64,000 nucleotides of DNA from Paenibacillus sp. FSL R7-0204 (GTDB lineage: Bacteria; Bacillota; Bacilli; Paenibacillales; Paenibacillaceae): the NCBI RefSeq assembly GCF_038002225.1, contig NZ_JBBOCA010000001.1, positions 4,774,001-4,838,000 of the forward strand. Direction: 5' to 3'. A program made the position numbers and the translations under genes. Shown one piece after another: positions 45,725 to 54,416 of the stretch. The notes under the pieces were generated by a model that was not told the origin of the DNA, made no database searches, and saw only the letters and a program-made list of their open reading frames with translations. Positions within the stretch are counted from its first letter, which is position 1. Each line of letters begins with the position of its first letter.

Positions 45725-47302
45725 TTACTTGAACAGTTCTTTCTTCTTCTGATAGGTCGCATTCGCCCAGTCGGTCAGCTTCTGCAGGCCGATGTTCTCT
45801 GCGTTCTTCAGCATATTCTCATAGGCTGCTACTGCGGCTTCCTCCGATTCAGCCAGATAGATTTTGACCTTCTCATTTTTGACCATCTCATCGATCTTGG
45901 TCTTAATGGTCTTCTCCTGTGAATCCGGCTGGGTCTGAATCAGGCCGAGCTCCGGCTTGTAGATACGGACCGCCTTCAGTTCCATCAGCGCCTGGGTCTT
46001 CTGCAGCTCAGGAACATAGGACAGCATACCCTCAGTAACCCCATCGTTATAGAGATACCACCATTTAATCCCGTTGCTGTTCACGAAATCGGCATCGGAC
46101 GGATTATATTTGAAGTCGGGGTGGCCCTCTTCATTCCAGGTCCAGTGTACCCCTTCGACTCCGAACATCGTCAGCTTCTTGCCTTCATCGCTCGCCAGAT
46201 ACTGAAGGAATTTGATGGAGGCCTCCGGGTCCTTATTCTTCTTGGTGATGAAGGTTCCGGAGAAGCCGAGTCCTGAGCTGACTACCTTGGCATCCTTCGA
46301 CAATACGCTTGGCAGCATCTTAAAGGAGAAGTTCCCCTGATTGCTCTTGATCTTGATGTTATCGGTATCTGCCGTGGATACAGTATGGCTATGGGCGAAG
46401 GCTTTGCCGCCCGTAGCATATTGATCATCAATCTGGTCATTGGCCAGTGCGAAATTCTCAGCCAGGATATAGCCGTTGCGGTACAGGCTATTCATGAACT
46501 TGAAGAAGTCCAGCATCTTGGGCTGCCTGATCGCATATTCCACCTTGCCGTCCTGTTCATACCAGCCGTCGAGCAGGGTCTCCGTACCGAACTGGGCCAG
46601 GAAATACTGTTCAATCCAGTCCTTGTCCATGATCAGCGGGACCATCTCGGGATATTTCTCCTTGACCATGCCCAGCACCTTGACGAAATCATCCAGGGTC
46701 TTGATCGGCGGATTCCCCAGCTCCTTCAGAATATCCTCCCGGACCGCGATGCCCGGGTTGCCGTCGCTGCCTAACGAATATTTACTATTCTTCATCTCCT
46801 CCTGGGTCGCAAAGGAGTTCCGCACGGTATAGAACTTGCCGTCATCCATGGTATGAATGGCAATCCGGGTCTTGTCAATCTTGAAATCCGGCGCATATTT
46901 CTCAATCAGCTCATTCCAGGAATATGACAGCTTCGAGTCGGATAACCGGTCTATGTTGGAAGAGGTGAACACCAGGTCCGGCAGGTCACCGGAGGCAATC
47001 ATCAGCGGAAGCTGCTTATCATCGGTAGCGACCGTAACCTTGAGCTTCACTCCTGTCTTCTCAGTAATCATGTCGGCGACCGGGCCCTTCCATTCCGTAA
47101 CCGGGTACCACGACGCATCGATGAAGAGGCTTAACTCCTTCACCTGTCCGGGCTTGGCCGGCGCATTCCCGCCTGCTGCGGCGTCCGGGCTGCCGGACGG
47201 GGCGGGCTGGCCGGTATTTCCCCCGTTACCGCCGCAGGCGGATAACACGACGGCCATTGAGAGTGCGGCTGCAACGATCTTGAAGCTTCTGCTTTTGTTC
47301 AA
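45725..47302 (-). CDS. Extracellular solute-binding lipoprotein (LplA-like)
   Basis: 525 residues from TTG at 47302, with GGAGG 7 bases upstream. The lipoprotein signal SFKIVAAALSMAVVLSAC has its lipobox Cys near 23, followed by a Gly/Pro/Ala-rich linker. The mature part is typical of large family 1 binding proteins of Paenibacillus (LSLFIDASWYPVTEWKGPVADMI, GVEGVHWTWNEEGHPDF). It captures an oligosaccharide for the LplB/LplC-like permeases encoded upstream. The actual sugar is unknown. Confidence 0.9.
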   Translation of the reverse strand: MNKSRSFKIVAAALSMAVVLSACGGNGGNTGQPAPSGSPDAAAGGNAPAKPGQVKELSLFIDASWYPVTEWKGPVADMITEKTGVKLKVTVATDDKQLPLMIASGDLPDLVFTSSNIDRLSDSKLSYSWNELIEKYAPDFKIDKTRIAIHTMDDGKFYTVRNSFATQEEMKNSKYSLGSDGNPGIAVREDILKELGNPPIKTLDDFVKVLGMVKEKYPEMVPLIMDKDWIEQYFLAQFGTETLLDGWYEQDGKVEYAIRQPKMLDFFKFMNSLYRNGYILAENFALANDQIDDQYATGGKAFAHSHTVSTADTDNIKIKSNQGNFSFKMLPSVLSKDAKVVSSGLGFSGTFITKKNKDPEASIKFLQYLASDEGKKLTMFGVEGVHWTWNEEGHPDFKYNPSDADFVNSNGIKWWYLYNDGVTEGMLSYVPELQKTQALMELKAVRIYKPELGLIQTQPDSQEKTIKTKIDEMVKNEKVKIYLAESEEAAVAAYENMLKNAENIGLQKLTDWANATYQKKKELFK

Positions 47303-47371
47303 GCTAATCCCTCCATGATTGAATTAATGAGCTGTATGTGCAATGGAACATTTGAACACTGAAGCACTGGC

Positions 47372-48253
47372 CTAGCCTTTTACCGAACCCAGCATGATGC
47401 CATGTACGAAATACTTCTGCAGGAACGGGTACACACAGATAATGGGAACAATGGACACCACCATTGAAGTGACCTGTAAGGAGAAGCTGGTCACACCCGC
47501 CGAGGCACTGTTGGCTACCGCCAGCGAATCCATCGGAGAGTTGCTCTTGTTGATGACCTCCATCATGCGGAAGGCCAGCGTACGCAGCTCCTCGGACTGG
47601 ACGAAATAAGCCGAATCCAGCCAGGAATTCCATTGCCCGACCCCCATGAACAAGGCCATAGTCGCCAGTACCGGCGTTGAGACCGGCAGGATGATGCGGA
47701 AGAATATCGTAAGCTCGCCGGCCCCGTCTATATGCGCAGACTCTTTTAGCTCAGCAGGAATTTCGCGGAAGAATGAAATCGCAATGAGCAGGAAGAACGT
47801 GCTGAGCATGGACGGGATAATGTACACTGCAAAGGAATTTAACAAACCTAGTGAACGCAGGACTACATAATATGGGATCAGTCCGCCGGAGAAGTACATG
47901 GCGAAAACGATCACTGTGAAATAGACCTTGCTGAATAACAGATCTCGATGGGATAGACCGTAAGCGACGATGCTGGTGAGCAGCAGTCCGAGCAAGGTGC
48001 CGGACACCGTCCGCAGTACGGAGATCAGAAACGCCTTCACCCACTTGGGATCATCCATGAACACCCGGTAATTCTCCAGGGTAAAGTTCCGGGGCCACAG
48101 ATACACACCGCCCAGCAGCGAGTCCGAGCCTTTATTGAAGGAAGCAATTAACACATAATAGAACGGATACAGCATCGTGAGCATAATAATGAACAATACC
48201 ACATAGATCACGCTGTCAAAAACAAAATCCTTCTGCCGCTGACTCTTCAGCAT
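47372..48253 (-). CDS. Carbohydrate ABC transporter permease (LplC/YtcP-like)
   Basis: 293 residues, six membrane helices. The EAA loop reads IPAELKESAHIDGAGELTIFFRIILPVSTP (near 190), and the C-terminus HGIMLGSVKG is the conserved family ending. It pairs with the LplB-like permease 17 bases upstream. Like other Lpl/Ytc systems, the operon lacks an ATPase and must use a shared one such as MsmX. GGAGG precedes the ATG. Confidence 0.93.
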   Translation of the reverse strand: MLKSQRQKDFVFDSVIYVVLFIIMLTMLYPFYYVLIASFNKGSDSLLGGVYLWPRNFTLENYRVFMDDPKWVKAFLISVLRTVSGTLLGLLLTSIVAYGLSHRDLLFSKVYFTVIVFAMYFSGGLIPYYVVLRSLGLLNSFAVYIIPSMLSTFFLLIAISFFREIPAELKESAHIDGAGELTIFFRIILPVSTPVLATMALFMGVGQWNSWLDSAYFVQSEELRTLAFRMMEVINKSNSPMDSLAVANSASAGVTSFSLQVTSMVVSIVPIICVYPFLQKYFVHGIMLGSVKG

Positions 48254-48270
48254 AGCCTTCCCTCCTCTCT

Positions 48271-49254
48271 CTAAAACAGACTGGAGCCTGACACCCGCTT
48301 GGCAATATAGTTACTGGAGAATATCAGCGCTACCGAAATCACCGATTGAATTAAATCTATCGCTGCTGCATAGGAGAACCGTCCGTCGCTTAATCCCACT
48401 CTGAATGCGTAGGTCTGGACAATCTCAGAAGTTGGATTATTGATACTGTTGCCTAGCAGGTAGGCCTGCTCGAAGTTGGAGCCCACCAGTCCGCCGCCGA
48501 GAATACTTCCGATGGTCAGCACCAGTACAACAACGATGGTTCCCTTCATCCCCGGCAGGGTGATATAACGGATTCGCGCCAGCCTTCCGGCACCGTCAAT
48601 CTCAGCAGCCTCATACTGGGAAGGACTGATCCCCGATATTGCCGCCAGAAAAATAATCGTCCACCAGCCCATCTCCTTCCACACCGCACTCCCTACCGCC
48701 AGCCCCCAAAAGTAATTCGGACTGGTCAGGAAGGCTAGCGGCTCATCCGTGAAGCCCATCGCCATCAGCGCCTTATTGACCACACCGACATCGGCGGACA
48801 GAAAGGCATAGGATACGCCAACCACGACCACCCAGGAGATAAAATGCGGCAGATAGCTGATCGTCTGCACAAACCGCTTGAAGGCCATGTGCTTCACTTC
48901 GTTCAGCATGATCGCCAGCAGAATCGGCGCCGGGAAGGCGAAGATGACCTTCAGCAGACTAAGGACCAGCGTGTTGCGGACCAGCTTGCCGAATTGATAG
49001 TCATGGACGAATTCATCGAAATACCTCAGCCCGACCCAATCGCTGGTGAAGATTCCTTTGATGCCGCCGGAGATGCTGTAATCCTTGAACGCCATCAGAA
49101 TGCCGAACATCGGAGTATACGCGAAGATCAGCAGATAGATCATGCCTAGCCCGACGAACAAATGCAGTACTTTCTGTTTTTTAAACCGCTTCCATAAAAA
49201 CGACCGCCGGCCGCCGCCGGTTCCGGGACTTTTTGGCTGTGTTTCCAATTCCAT
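48271..49254 (-). CDS. Carbohydrate ABC transporter permease (LplB-like)
   Basis: 327 residues. A basic N-terminus is followed by six membrane helices (LHLFVGLGMIYLLIFAYTPMFGIL first). The EAA motif is SPSQYEAAEIDGAGRLARIRYITLPGMKGT (near 215). It is the first gene of the importer operon, with GGGAGGA before the ATG. A possible promoter TTAGAA-N16-TATACT lies upstream on the minus strand, followed by a CcpA-like site. Confidence 0.93.
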   Translation of the reverse strand: MELETQPKSPGTGGGRRSFLWKRFKKQKVLHLFVGLGMIYLLIFAYTPMFGILMAFKDYSISGGIKGIFTSDWVGLRYFDEFVHDYQFGKLVRNTLVLSLLKVIFAFPAPILLAIMLNEVKHMAFKRFVQTISYLPHFISWVVVVGVSYAFLSADVGVVNKALMAMGFTDEPLAFLTSPNYFWGLAVGSAVWKEMGWWTIIFLAAISGISPSQYEAAEIDGAGRLARIRYITLPGMKGTIVVVLVLTIGSILGGGLVGSNFEQAYLLGNSINNPTSEIVQTYAFRVGLSDGRFSYAAAIDLIQSVISVALIFSSNYIAKRVSGSSLF

Positions 49255-49320
49255 ATGCGCTCCTCCCTCTTACCTTCAGTTTACCTGCAAGCCCGGGGAC
49301 GGCGTAAGCCAACATTCTTA

Positions 49321-49334
49321 AGAAAGCGTTGTCA
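49321..49334. promoter_or_regulatory. Possible CcpA cre site upstream of the Lpl-type importer
   Basis: AGAAAGCGTTGTCA fits the relaxed cre consensus TGNAANCGNWNNCW at all but the first position. It lies between the predicted leftward promoter and the lplB-like start, where CcpA would act as a roadblock. Confidence 0.45.
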
Positions 49335-49435
49335 TTTTTGAATACGCTTCCTTTGTTTATTTGTTGTATTCGTCTTATAGTATAGAAGACAGACTTAAGA
49401 TTCTAATAACAGAAGCTCTAAGATAAAGGATATAG

Positions 49436-50293
49436 GTGCCAACTATGAACTCTAGGGAATACGGACTTGGCGAGGGTCCAATGGTAAAAGGGAACGGGTA
49501 CAAGCCCCCCAATCTGCACAGATGGGGACCCGGCGTCCGGGATGTATATGCGCTGCATTATATCGTAAGCGGCAGAGGTTACTTGAAGACCGGCCAGACG
49601 GTACACCCTGTGGAGACGGGCGAGAGCTTCATGATTTTTCCGCAGACGGAGGTGTATTATTATCCTGATCCGCAGGACCCGTGGGCGTATTGCTGGATTG
49701 AGTTCAGCGGGGCGGAGGCTCTGCGCTTGCTTGCCATGATTCATATCTCACCGGACCAGCCCGTTGTAACGGCTGCCCCGCAGGATTTCAGGGCTATGTT
49801 CGATCAGGTCGAGGGGTATCAACAGGAGCCGTATGCACGGGAGCGCTCGGATGCGGCGCTTCATCTGCTGCTGTCGTATTACATGGAGTCTTATCCGAGT
49901 GAGCAGGCCAGTCTCAAGAAGGACTATGTAGGGTCAGCGAAGGCCTATATCGAGAGTAACTATTGGAAGTCTTCCTTATCGGTGCTGGATGTGGTGGAAT
50001 ATGTGACGATTGAGCGCAGTTACCTGTTCCGGCTGTTCAAAAAAGAGACGGGCACCTCCATCTCCGGCTACCTGACCACCGTGCGCATCCGGCGGGCCTG
50101 CGAGCTGCTGGCGGAGTCGCGGTTGTCGGTGAAGTCGTTGTCTTACTCGGTCGGCTACCACGACCCGCTGTACTTCTCGAAGATATTTAAGAAGGTTACT
50201 TCGTACACGCCTTCACAGTACAGGAAGGGGTATAGGGAGGGGAAGATCATTCTTCCTCCGGCGGATGGGGGTGGGGGGGAGGGGCCATTGTAA
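49436..50293 (+). CDS. AraC family transcriptional regulator
   Basis: 285 residues. The N-terminal cupin sensor has YALHYIVSGRGYLKTGQTVHPVETGESFMIFP (about 35-70), and the C-terminal AraC domain has SVLDVVEYVTIERSYLFRLFKKETG and VKSLSYSVGYHDPLYFSKIFKK (near 230). It is divergent from the Lpl-type importer and probably regulates it. GTG at 49436 is 5 bases after AAAGGA; ATG at 49445 is the alternative. The C-terminal tail (PPADGGGGEGPL) is low-complexity, and its stop codon lies inside the first hairpin of the 51-bp array, so the natural end has probably been replaced. Confidence 0.88.
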   Translation: MPTMNSREYGLGEGPMVKGNGYKPPNLHRWGPGVRDVYALHYIVSGRGYLKTGQTVHPVETGESFMIFPQTEVYYYPDPQDPWAYCWIEFSGAEALRLLAMIHISPDQPVVTAAPQDFRAMFDQVEGYQQEPYARERSDAALHLLLSYYMESYPSEQASLKKDYVGSAKAYIESNYWKSSLSVLDVVEYVTIERSYLFRLFKKETGTSISGYLTTVRIRRACELLAESRLSVKSLSYSVGYHDPLYFSKIFKKVTSYTPSQYRKGYREGKIILPPADGGGGEGPL

Positions 50294-50667
50294 TCGGTTT
50301 TCCGATTACATTTCCAGCTACGCCACCCATCCGGCCGATTGTAATCGGTTTTCCGATTACATTTCCGGCTACGCCACCCATCCGGCCGATTGTAATCGGT
50401 TTTCCGATTACATTTCCGGCTACGTCCCCCGCCCGGCCGATTGTAATCGGTTTTCCGATTACATTTCCGGCTACGCCACCCGCCCGGCCGATTGTAATCG
50501 GTTTTCCGATTACATTTCCGGCTACGTCCCCCGCCCGGCCGATTGTAATCGGTTTTCCGATTACATTTCCGGCTACGTCCCCCGCCCGGCCGATTGTAAT
50601 CGGTTTTCCGATTACATTTCCGGCTACGCCACCCATCCGGCCGATTGTAATCGGTTTTCCGATTACA
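50289..50667. repeat. Array of eight perfect hairpins at 51-bp spacing
   Basis: The 22-bp palindrome TGTAATCGG-TTTT-CCGATTACA occurs eight times, starting at 50289, 50340, 50391, 50442, 50493, 50544, 50595 and 50646, exactly 51 bp apart. All eight cores are identical. The seven 29-bp GC-rich spacers (TTTCCGGCTACG...CGGCCGA) differ only at a few sites (A/G near the start, CCA versus TCC, CAT versus CGC). Because 51 is divisible by 3 and the unit lacks stops in several frames, long spurious repeat-peptide frames run through on both strands. It sits between an AraC gene and a convergent nuclease-like gene. Confidence 0.95.
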
Positions 50668-50685
50668 TGCAGGTGACACTGTTTA

Positions 50686-51366
50686 TCAGACCAGATCCGG
50701 GCTTTGAATGGTACCTATGTACTCGTAGTATGTAACTCGTGGAGATGTCCCTCTAGCTACAGGACGGAATTTCCCCTTATCCACCAGCATACGGCTGTAC
50801 TTGATAATTGTCGTGTAATGTAACTCAAGCTCTCTCGCTGCATCAACGGGACGAAGGACACGATAGTTACGGATAGCTAACCTCATCAAATCTCGTTCAA
50901 TTCTGGAATAGGACTTCTCTGTGCTTCTATTAGCAGTTCCTGCCAACAAACAAGAAGACAGAACGTTCCGCAGTGTGTAGAGGACAAAAGACGGATTCTC
51001 TTTCATCTCATCCAGCGAGATATAGAGAACCGTGTAGTCCTGTGATTGCAGGAAGAGACCGCGATTCAAGTCCATCCGGTATTTGCTCCGGTCTGTGCCA
51101 TGCGATCCGTAATCCATTATCTCAAATGCAATACGCGAGGAACCGACCTCCCAAAGCAAATCGATCAAATAGGATCTGCCGCGCCAGTCCTTAACTTCAT
51201 ATTCCGGATGGAGTCCGTGAAAATGTCCGGTAAGTGGCCACCACACACATTCAACGAACAAGCGGTTACCATAGCTATACCCCCGCTTAAGTGCATCGAG
51301 CCGCTCCCCCTTTCTTCGTCTCAAATGCTTGCTTAACCATTGGTCATGTTCTTCTGTAAATCCCAC
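50686..51366 (-). CDS. Vsr/DUF559-like PD-(D/E)XK nuclease fold protein with C-terminal winged helix
   Basis: 226 residues from GTG at 51366 (GGGGG 9 bases upstream); a longer frame to 51549 lacks a good site. The central part, SYLIDLLWEVGSSRIAFEIM then DYGSHGTDRSKYRMDLNRGLF, continuing to LQSQDYTVLYISLDEM, follows the D...E-x-[D/G]...H...R...D-x2-R pattern of Vsr/DUF559 endonuclease-like proteins (candidate Asp in LID, Glu in FEI). Residues about 165-215 (LRPVDAARELELHYTTIIKY, SRMLVDKGKFRPV) look like a winged helix. Function unknown; no methylase or partner is adjacent. It converges on the hairpin array. Confidence 0.6.
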   Translation of the reverse strand: MGFTEEHDQWLSKHLRRRKGERLDALKRGYSYGNRLFVECVWWPLTGHFHGLHPEYEVKDWRGRSYLIDLLWEVGSSRIAFEIMDYGSHGTDRSKYRMDLNRGLFLQSQDYTVLYISLDEMKENPSFVLYTLRNVLSSCLLAGTANRSTEKSYSRIERDLMRLAIRNYRVLRPVDAARELELHYTTIIKYSRMLVDKGKFRPVARGTSPRVTYYEYIGTIQSPDLV

Positions 51367-51412
51367 TTTAATTCCCCCGCTCAGCAATGAGATTAATCCT
51401 AAACGCACAAAA

Positions 51413-51442
51413 CCCCGCCTCCTTCTACAATAAAAGGGAGCG
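51413..51442. other. GC-rich imperfect hairpin in a 325-bp spacer
   Basis: CCCCGCCTCCTT and AAGGGAGCGGGG form a stem with two mismatches around a 6-base loop, just upstream of the nuclease-like gene. An A-run beside it makes a weak minus-strand terminator possible. The rest of 51367-51606 holds a motif near 51550 shared loosely with 20887 and 40350, and no gene. Confidence 0.4.
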
Positions 51443-51606
51443 GGGCATTCTTTGCCACGTTTAATATATATTACCAGTGTGCCACTTTTGGTCAGCGAAC
51501 GCAAGAAGAAGATCACAAGCTGCCTTACGCTCCGTCTGCACACACACAATGTGTTCGGTTTTTCGCCTACATTTGGACCTCACGCCTCCACACTGCCCAT
51601 CCCACC

Positions 51607-51652
51607 AAAAAAAGGCTGCTCCCGGCGCGCAGTGCGCCACGGAGCAGCCCTT
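51607..51652 (-). terminator. Terminator of the xylanase operon
   Basis: On the minus strand GGGCTGCTCC and GGAGCAGCC enclose a GC-rich loop and are followed by TTTTTTTGG, about 40 bases beyond the xylanase stop. Confidence 0.9.
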
Positions 51653-51691
51653 AAGTAATGCTTTTAATACATACCGCGTGCCTGCTTCAGC

Positions 51692-52780
51692 TTATTCGGC
51701 AGGAACGGGTTCCAGCACAGGCTGGAGATCCAGTTGCAGGTCTGGCTCAACCACACTTTCCGGCTGGATCACACTGTCAGTGATAGTGAGGTCCTGGGCG
51801 TCTGTGGTTTCCATCAGGGCTGACGAGCCGCCCAGGTATTGCTTCAGCCACTTCAGGGCAGGGCGCTCTGTACCGTTGGAATTCACCAGATGGGTATTGG
51901 CTGCCCAGGTCTGATTCTGGATGTAGCCCCACAGGGTTACGCCCTTAACGGAAGGATGGTTCCAGAGCACAGGGAATTTCTGTTGGTATCTGGCAAGCTG
52001 GGTGTTGTCATCACCGGTAATATCCAGCTCGGAGACATAGATTGGCAGGCCTGTTGCAGCAAGCTTACCCAGTACAGTATTCATGGTGCTCACACTAACA
52101 TTATCCATATTGAAGTAGTGGCACTGAATGCCGATCCCGTCAATCAGTCCTCTGGACTTCAGGTGATTGATAATGGTCACATACTTATCGGCCGCGCTGG
52201 GGTCACCGATAATGCCATATTCATTGATGAGCAGCTTGGAATTCGGGAACGCTGCCCGGGCTTGCTGGAAGGACCAGATGACCCAATCCCAGCCGGTGCT
52301 TCCGTCACCGCCGATGGCATTGCGATACGAGGGCTTGGCATGCAGCGGTTCATTGACAACATCCACGAAGGCTGACTTGGCCGAATAACGCTGCCCTGCC
52401 TGAGTAATGAACGAGCTGATCTCCGCCTTCTGCTCCGCTGCCGGTAAGCCGGCAACCCAGTTAGGCTCCTGGCTACCCCAGACCAGGGTATGGAACTTGA
52501 ACGGGATGTTTTTGCTTATAGCATAGTTATAGATCATGTCCGCATTGCCCCAGTTCATCTGGTTGCGGTTGCCTTCAATGGCTCCCCATTTGGTGCCGTT
52601 CTCAGGGGTGACCTGATTCCAATAAGTGGTGAAGTTGCTGGGAGCACTGCCTGCAATAATATTCCCCAGGAACTTCGATCCGTTGGTAATTGCTGCGCTG
52701 GCATTGCCTGCCATCACAGAGGTGAGCAGAACACTCGCTAGGGCGAGCCCGCCCACAACCTTCTTGATTCTATTCTTCAA
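51692..52780 (-). CDS. Secreted endo-1,4-beta-xylanase, glycoside hydrolase family 10
   Basis: 362 residues from TTG at 52780, with AGGAG about 9 bases upstream, which gives a clean signal peptide (KNRIKKVVGGLALASVLLTS, cleaved near NASA-A). The GH10 barrel has the acid/base Glu in FVDVVNEPLHA, the nucleophile Glu in LPIYVSELDITGDD, and the typical HTLVWGSQEPNW and TLWGY motifs. It cuts the xylan backbone outside the cell. No carbohydrate-binding module; a C-terminal tail of about 35 residues rich in Glu, Pro and Val (VIQPESVVEPDLQL) is unusual. Last gene of the GH operon. Confidence 0.93.
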   Translation of the reverse strand: MKNRIKKVVGGLALASVLLTSVMAGNASAAITNGSKFLGNIIAGSAPSNFTTYWNQVTPENGTKWGAIEGNRNQMNWGNADMIYNYAISKNIPFKFHTLVWGSQEPNWVAGLPAAEQKAEISSFITQAGQRYSAKSAFVDVVNEPLHAKPSYRNAIGGDGSTGWDWVIWSFQQARAAFPNSKLLINEYGIIGDPSAADKYVTIINHLKSRGLIDGIGIQCHYFNMDNVSVSTMNTVLGKLAATGLPIYVSELDITGDDNTQLARYQQKFPVLWNHPSVKGVTLWGYIQNQTWAANTHLVNSNGTERPALKWLKQYLGGSSALMETTDAQDLTITDSVIQPESVVEPDLQLDLQPVLEPVPAE

Positions 52781-52824
52781 TTGAATACATCTCCTTTTTC
52801 GAATTGGGTTCAAATTCAAACAAG

Positions 52825-54387
52825 CTATTCCAGACGCAGATAATCAAAATCCGCATAGCCGCCCGCTGACTTCGTCGCATAATTGAACAACGCAAACCGG
52901 TAACCCATAAAGTGAGGCAGCGTATAAGACATCTGCAGCGTATTCCCTATGGATGTCCAGTTGTTGCCGTCCAGACTATAGGAGAAGTACGCCTTATCCG
53001 TCTGATTGGTGAAATCGCAGACCACCTTCAGATAGACTCTGTTCTGGCTGAGCGGCACATTCGCCACTTGAGTCATGGACCCGGAGCTGGCATTGACCAT
53101 CACTATGGACTTGGAATTGCCGGACATCTTCACACCTACGAACCCGTATTTCGCCTGAAAAGCAGCCAGTCCGGCAACGTCCCCGTCCTTCATTCCGCCC
53201 GTCTCCAGAGCCGTGACGCCTGTGCTCTTCGGTCCGAACGTCCGCTGGGTCAGCGTGTTCCGGGCATCCAGCAGACTTGTGTTTACCTTGCCGGTCGTCA
53301 GCCGCATGAAGCCTTGGCGCTGAGTCAGCGACCACTTCGAGTTATCAGGATTGTGGTTCCACTGCCAGACCTTAGCCAGCCCTGAGCCTGAAGCAGGCGC
53401 CGTGAACTCGTCTGACGCGTACACCTTCTTCACCGGATACCCTTCGGCTGGCAGGTTCAGCGTCCGCGGCGCTTTACCCCCGCTTCCGAAGACCGGCCAG
53501 TTACCGGACCAGGTTACCGGCACCAGATACGGCATTCGTCCGACAGCCCCGCTATCCCTGAAGAGCATCGCGTACCAGGAGCCGGAAGGCGTGTCCACGA
53601 TGCCGCCCTGGGCAATGCCCGAGTCGTTAAGCGACACTTGCCCTGTGTAACCTCCGGTTAAGCTGGTAGAGCGGTAGGTCAATTGGGTACGTCCGCTTCC
53701 CGAAGGCCAGCAGATCAGGAACACATAATAATAGCCGTTGATCTTCTGGATATGTGCGCCTTCGGCCTTCACAATGAAGTTCGAACCGGCAATATTGCTG
53801 GAATTCGGGATGATCACCTGACTGATTCCGCCGGACTTAATGGCCTTGGCATCTGCCGTCAGCTCAATCAGGCTGATATTATCAACTCCGTACACCAGGA
53901 AGACACGCCCATTGTCGAACAGCAGCGACGCATCGTGATAATAGCTGCCCAGGACCGATGAGGTCCACGGGCCATTTTCAATATTGGTAGTCTGATAGAT
54001 ATAAGTCCGGCCGGTTGAATTGGACCCGAAGGACACATAGTAGATCCCGTTATGGTATCTGAGGCTGCTTGCCCAGGAGCCCTTGCCATACTCATTCTGT
54101 CCATTGTTCAGATTCTGTGCATCGCCGTTTGCATACGTATCGTAGACATAATTCACGATCTCCCAGTTCACCAGATCATAGGACTTCATGATAGGGACTC
54201 CGGGGGTCATATGCATGGTTGTGCTGGTCATGTAATACACATTGCCTACCCTGATGACGTCATTGTCCGGGGCATCGGCATAAATGAACGGATTGGTAAA
54301 GGTCGCCGCCGCAGCCGTTGACGGATTGAACAGGATACCGAGCATGAGCGAGATTGCCAGCAAGTACAGCCCTGCCTTTTTAGCCAT
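52825..54387 (-). CDS. Secreted GH43 family glycosidase with C-terminal concanavalin-like domain
   Basis: 520 residues from ATG at 54387 (GGAGG 9 bases upstream). The signal peptide is KAGLYLLAISLMLGILFNPS ending AAAA. The five-bladed GH43 domain has the base Asp in PFIYADAPDNDVIRV, the Asp in YYHDASLLFDNG and the Glu in IVKAEGAHIQKI. Residues about 310-520 form a beta-sandwich like the C-terminal domain of beta-xylosidases (FTAPASGSGLAKVWQWNHNPD, VGVKMSG). Probably a beta-xylosidase or alpha-L-arabinofuranosidase acting on arabinoxylan fragments. It is 29 bases after the larger GH43 gene and 44 before the xylanase. Confidence 0.9.
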   Translation of the reverse strand: MAKKAGLYLLAISLMLGILFNPSTAAAATFTNPFIYADAPDNDVIRVGNVYYMTSTTMHMTPGVPIMKSYDLVNWEIVNYVYDTYANGDAQNLNNGQNEYGKGSWASSLRYHNGIYYVSFGSNSTGRTYIYQTTNIENGPWTSSVLGSYYHDASLLFDNGRVFLVYGVDNISLIELTADAKAIKSGGISQVIIPNSSNIAGSNFIVKAEGAHIQKINGYYYVFLICWPSGSGRTQLTYRSTSLTGGYTGQVSLNDSGIAQGGIVDTPSGSWYAMLFRDSGAVGRMPYLVPVTWSGNWPVFGSGGKAPRTLNLPAEGYPVKKVYASDEFTAPASGSGLAKVWQWNHNPDNSKWSLTQRQGFMRLTTGKVNTSLLDARNTLTQRTFGPKSTGVTALETGGMKDGDVAGLAAFQAKYGFVGVKMSGNSKSIVMVNASSGSMTQVANVPLSQNRVYLKVVCDFTNQTDKAYFSYSLDGNNWTSIGNTLQMSYTLPHFMGYRFALFNYATKSAGGYADFDYLRLE

Positions 54388-54416
54388 AATCCCATTCCTC
54401 CCGCCCCATTCCCTCG

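Noticed and set aside
50289..50667. CRISPR array
   Set aside because: The repeated cores are perfect palindromes and the intervening spacers are almost identical to one another; no cas genes are present.
50155..50735. Long reading frames on both strands built from 17-residue repeats
   Set aside because: They arise because the 51-bp unit is divisible by three and free of stops in several frames. They have no ribosome sites and overlap the AraC and nuclease-like genes.
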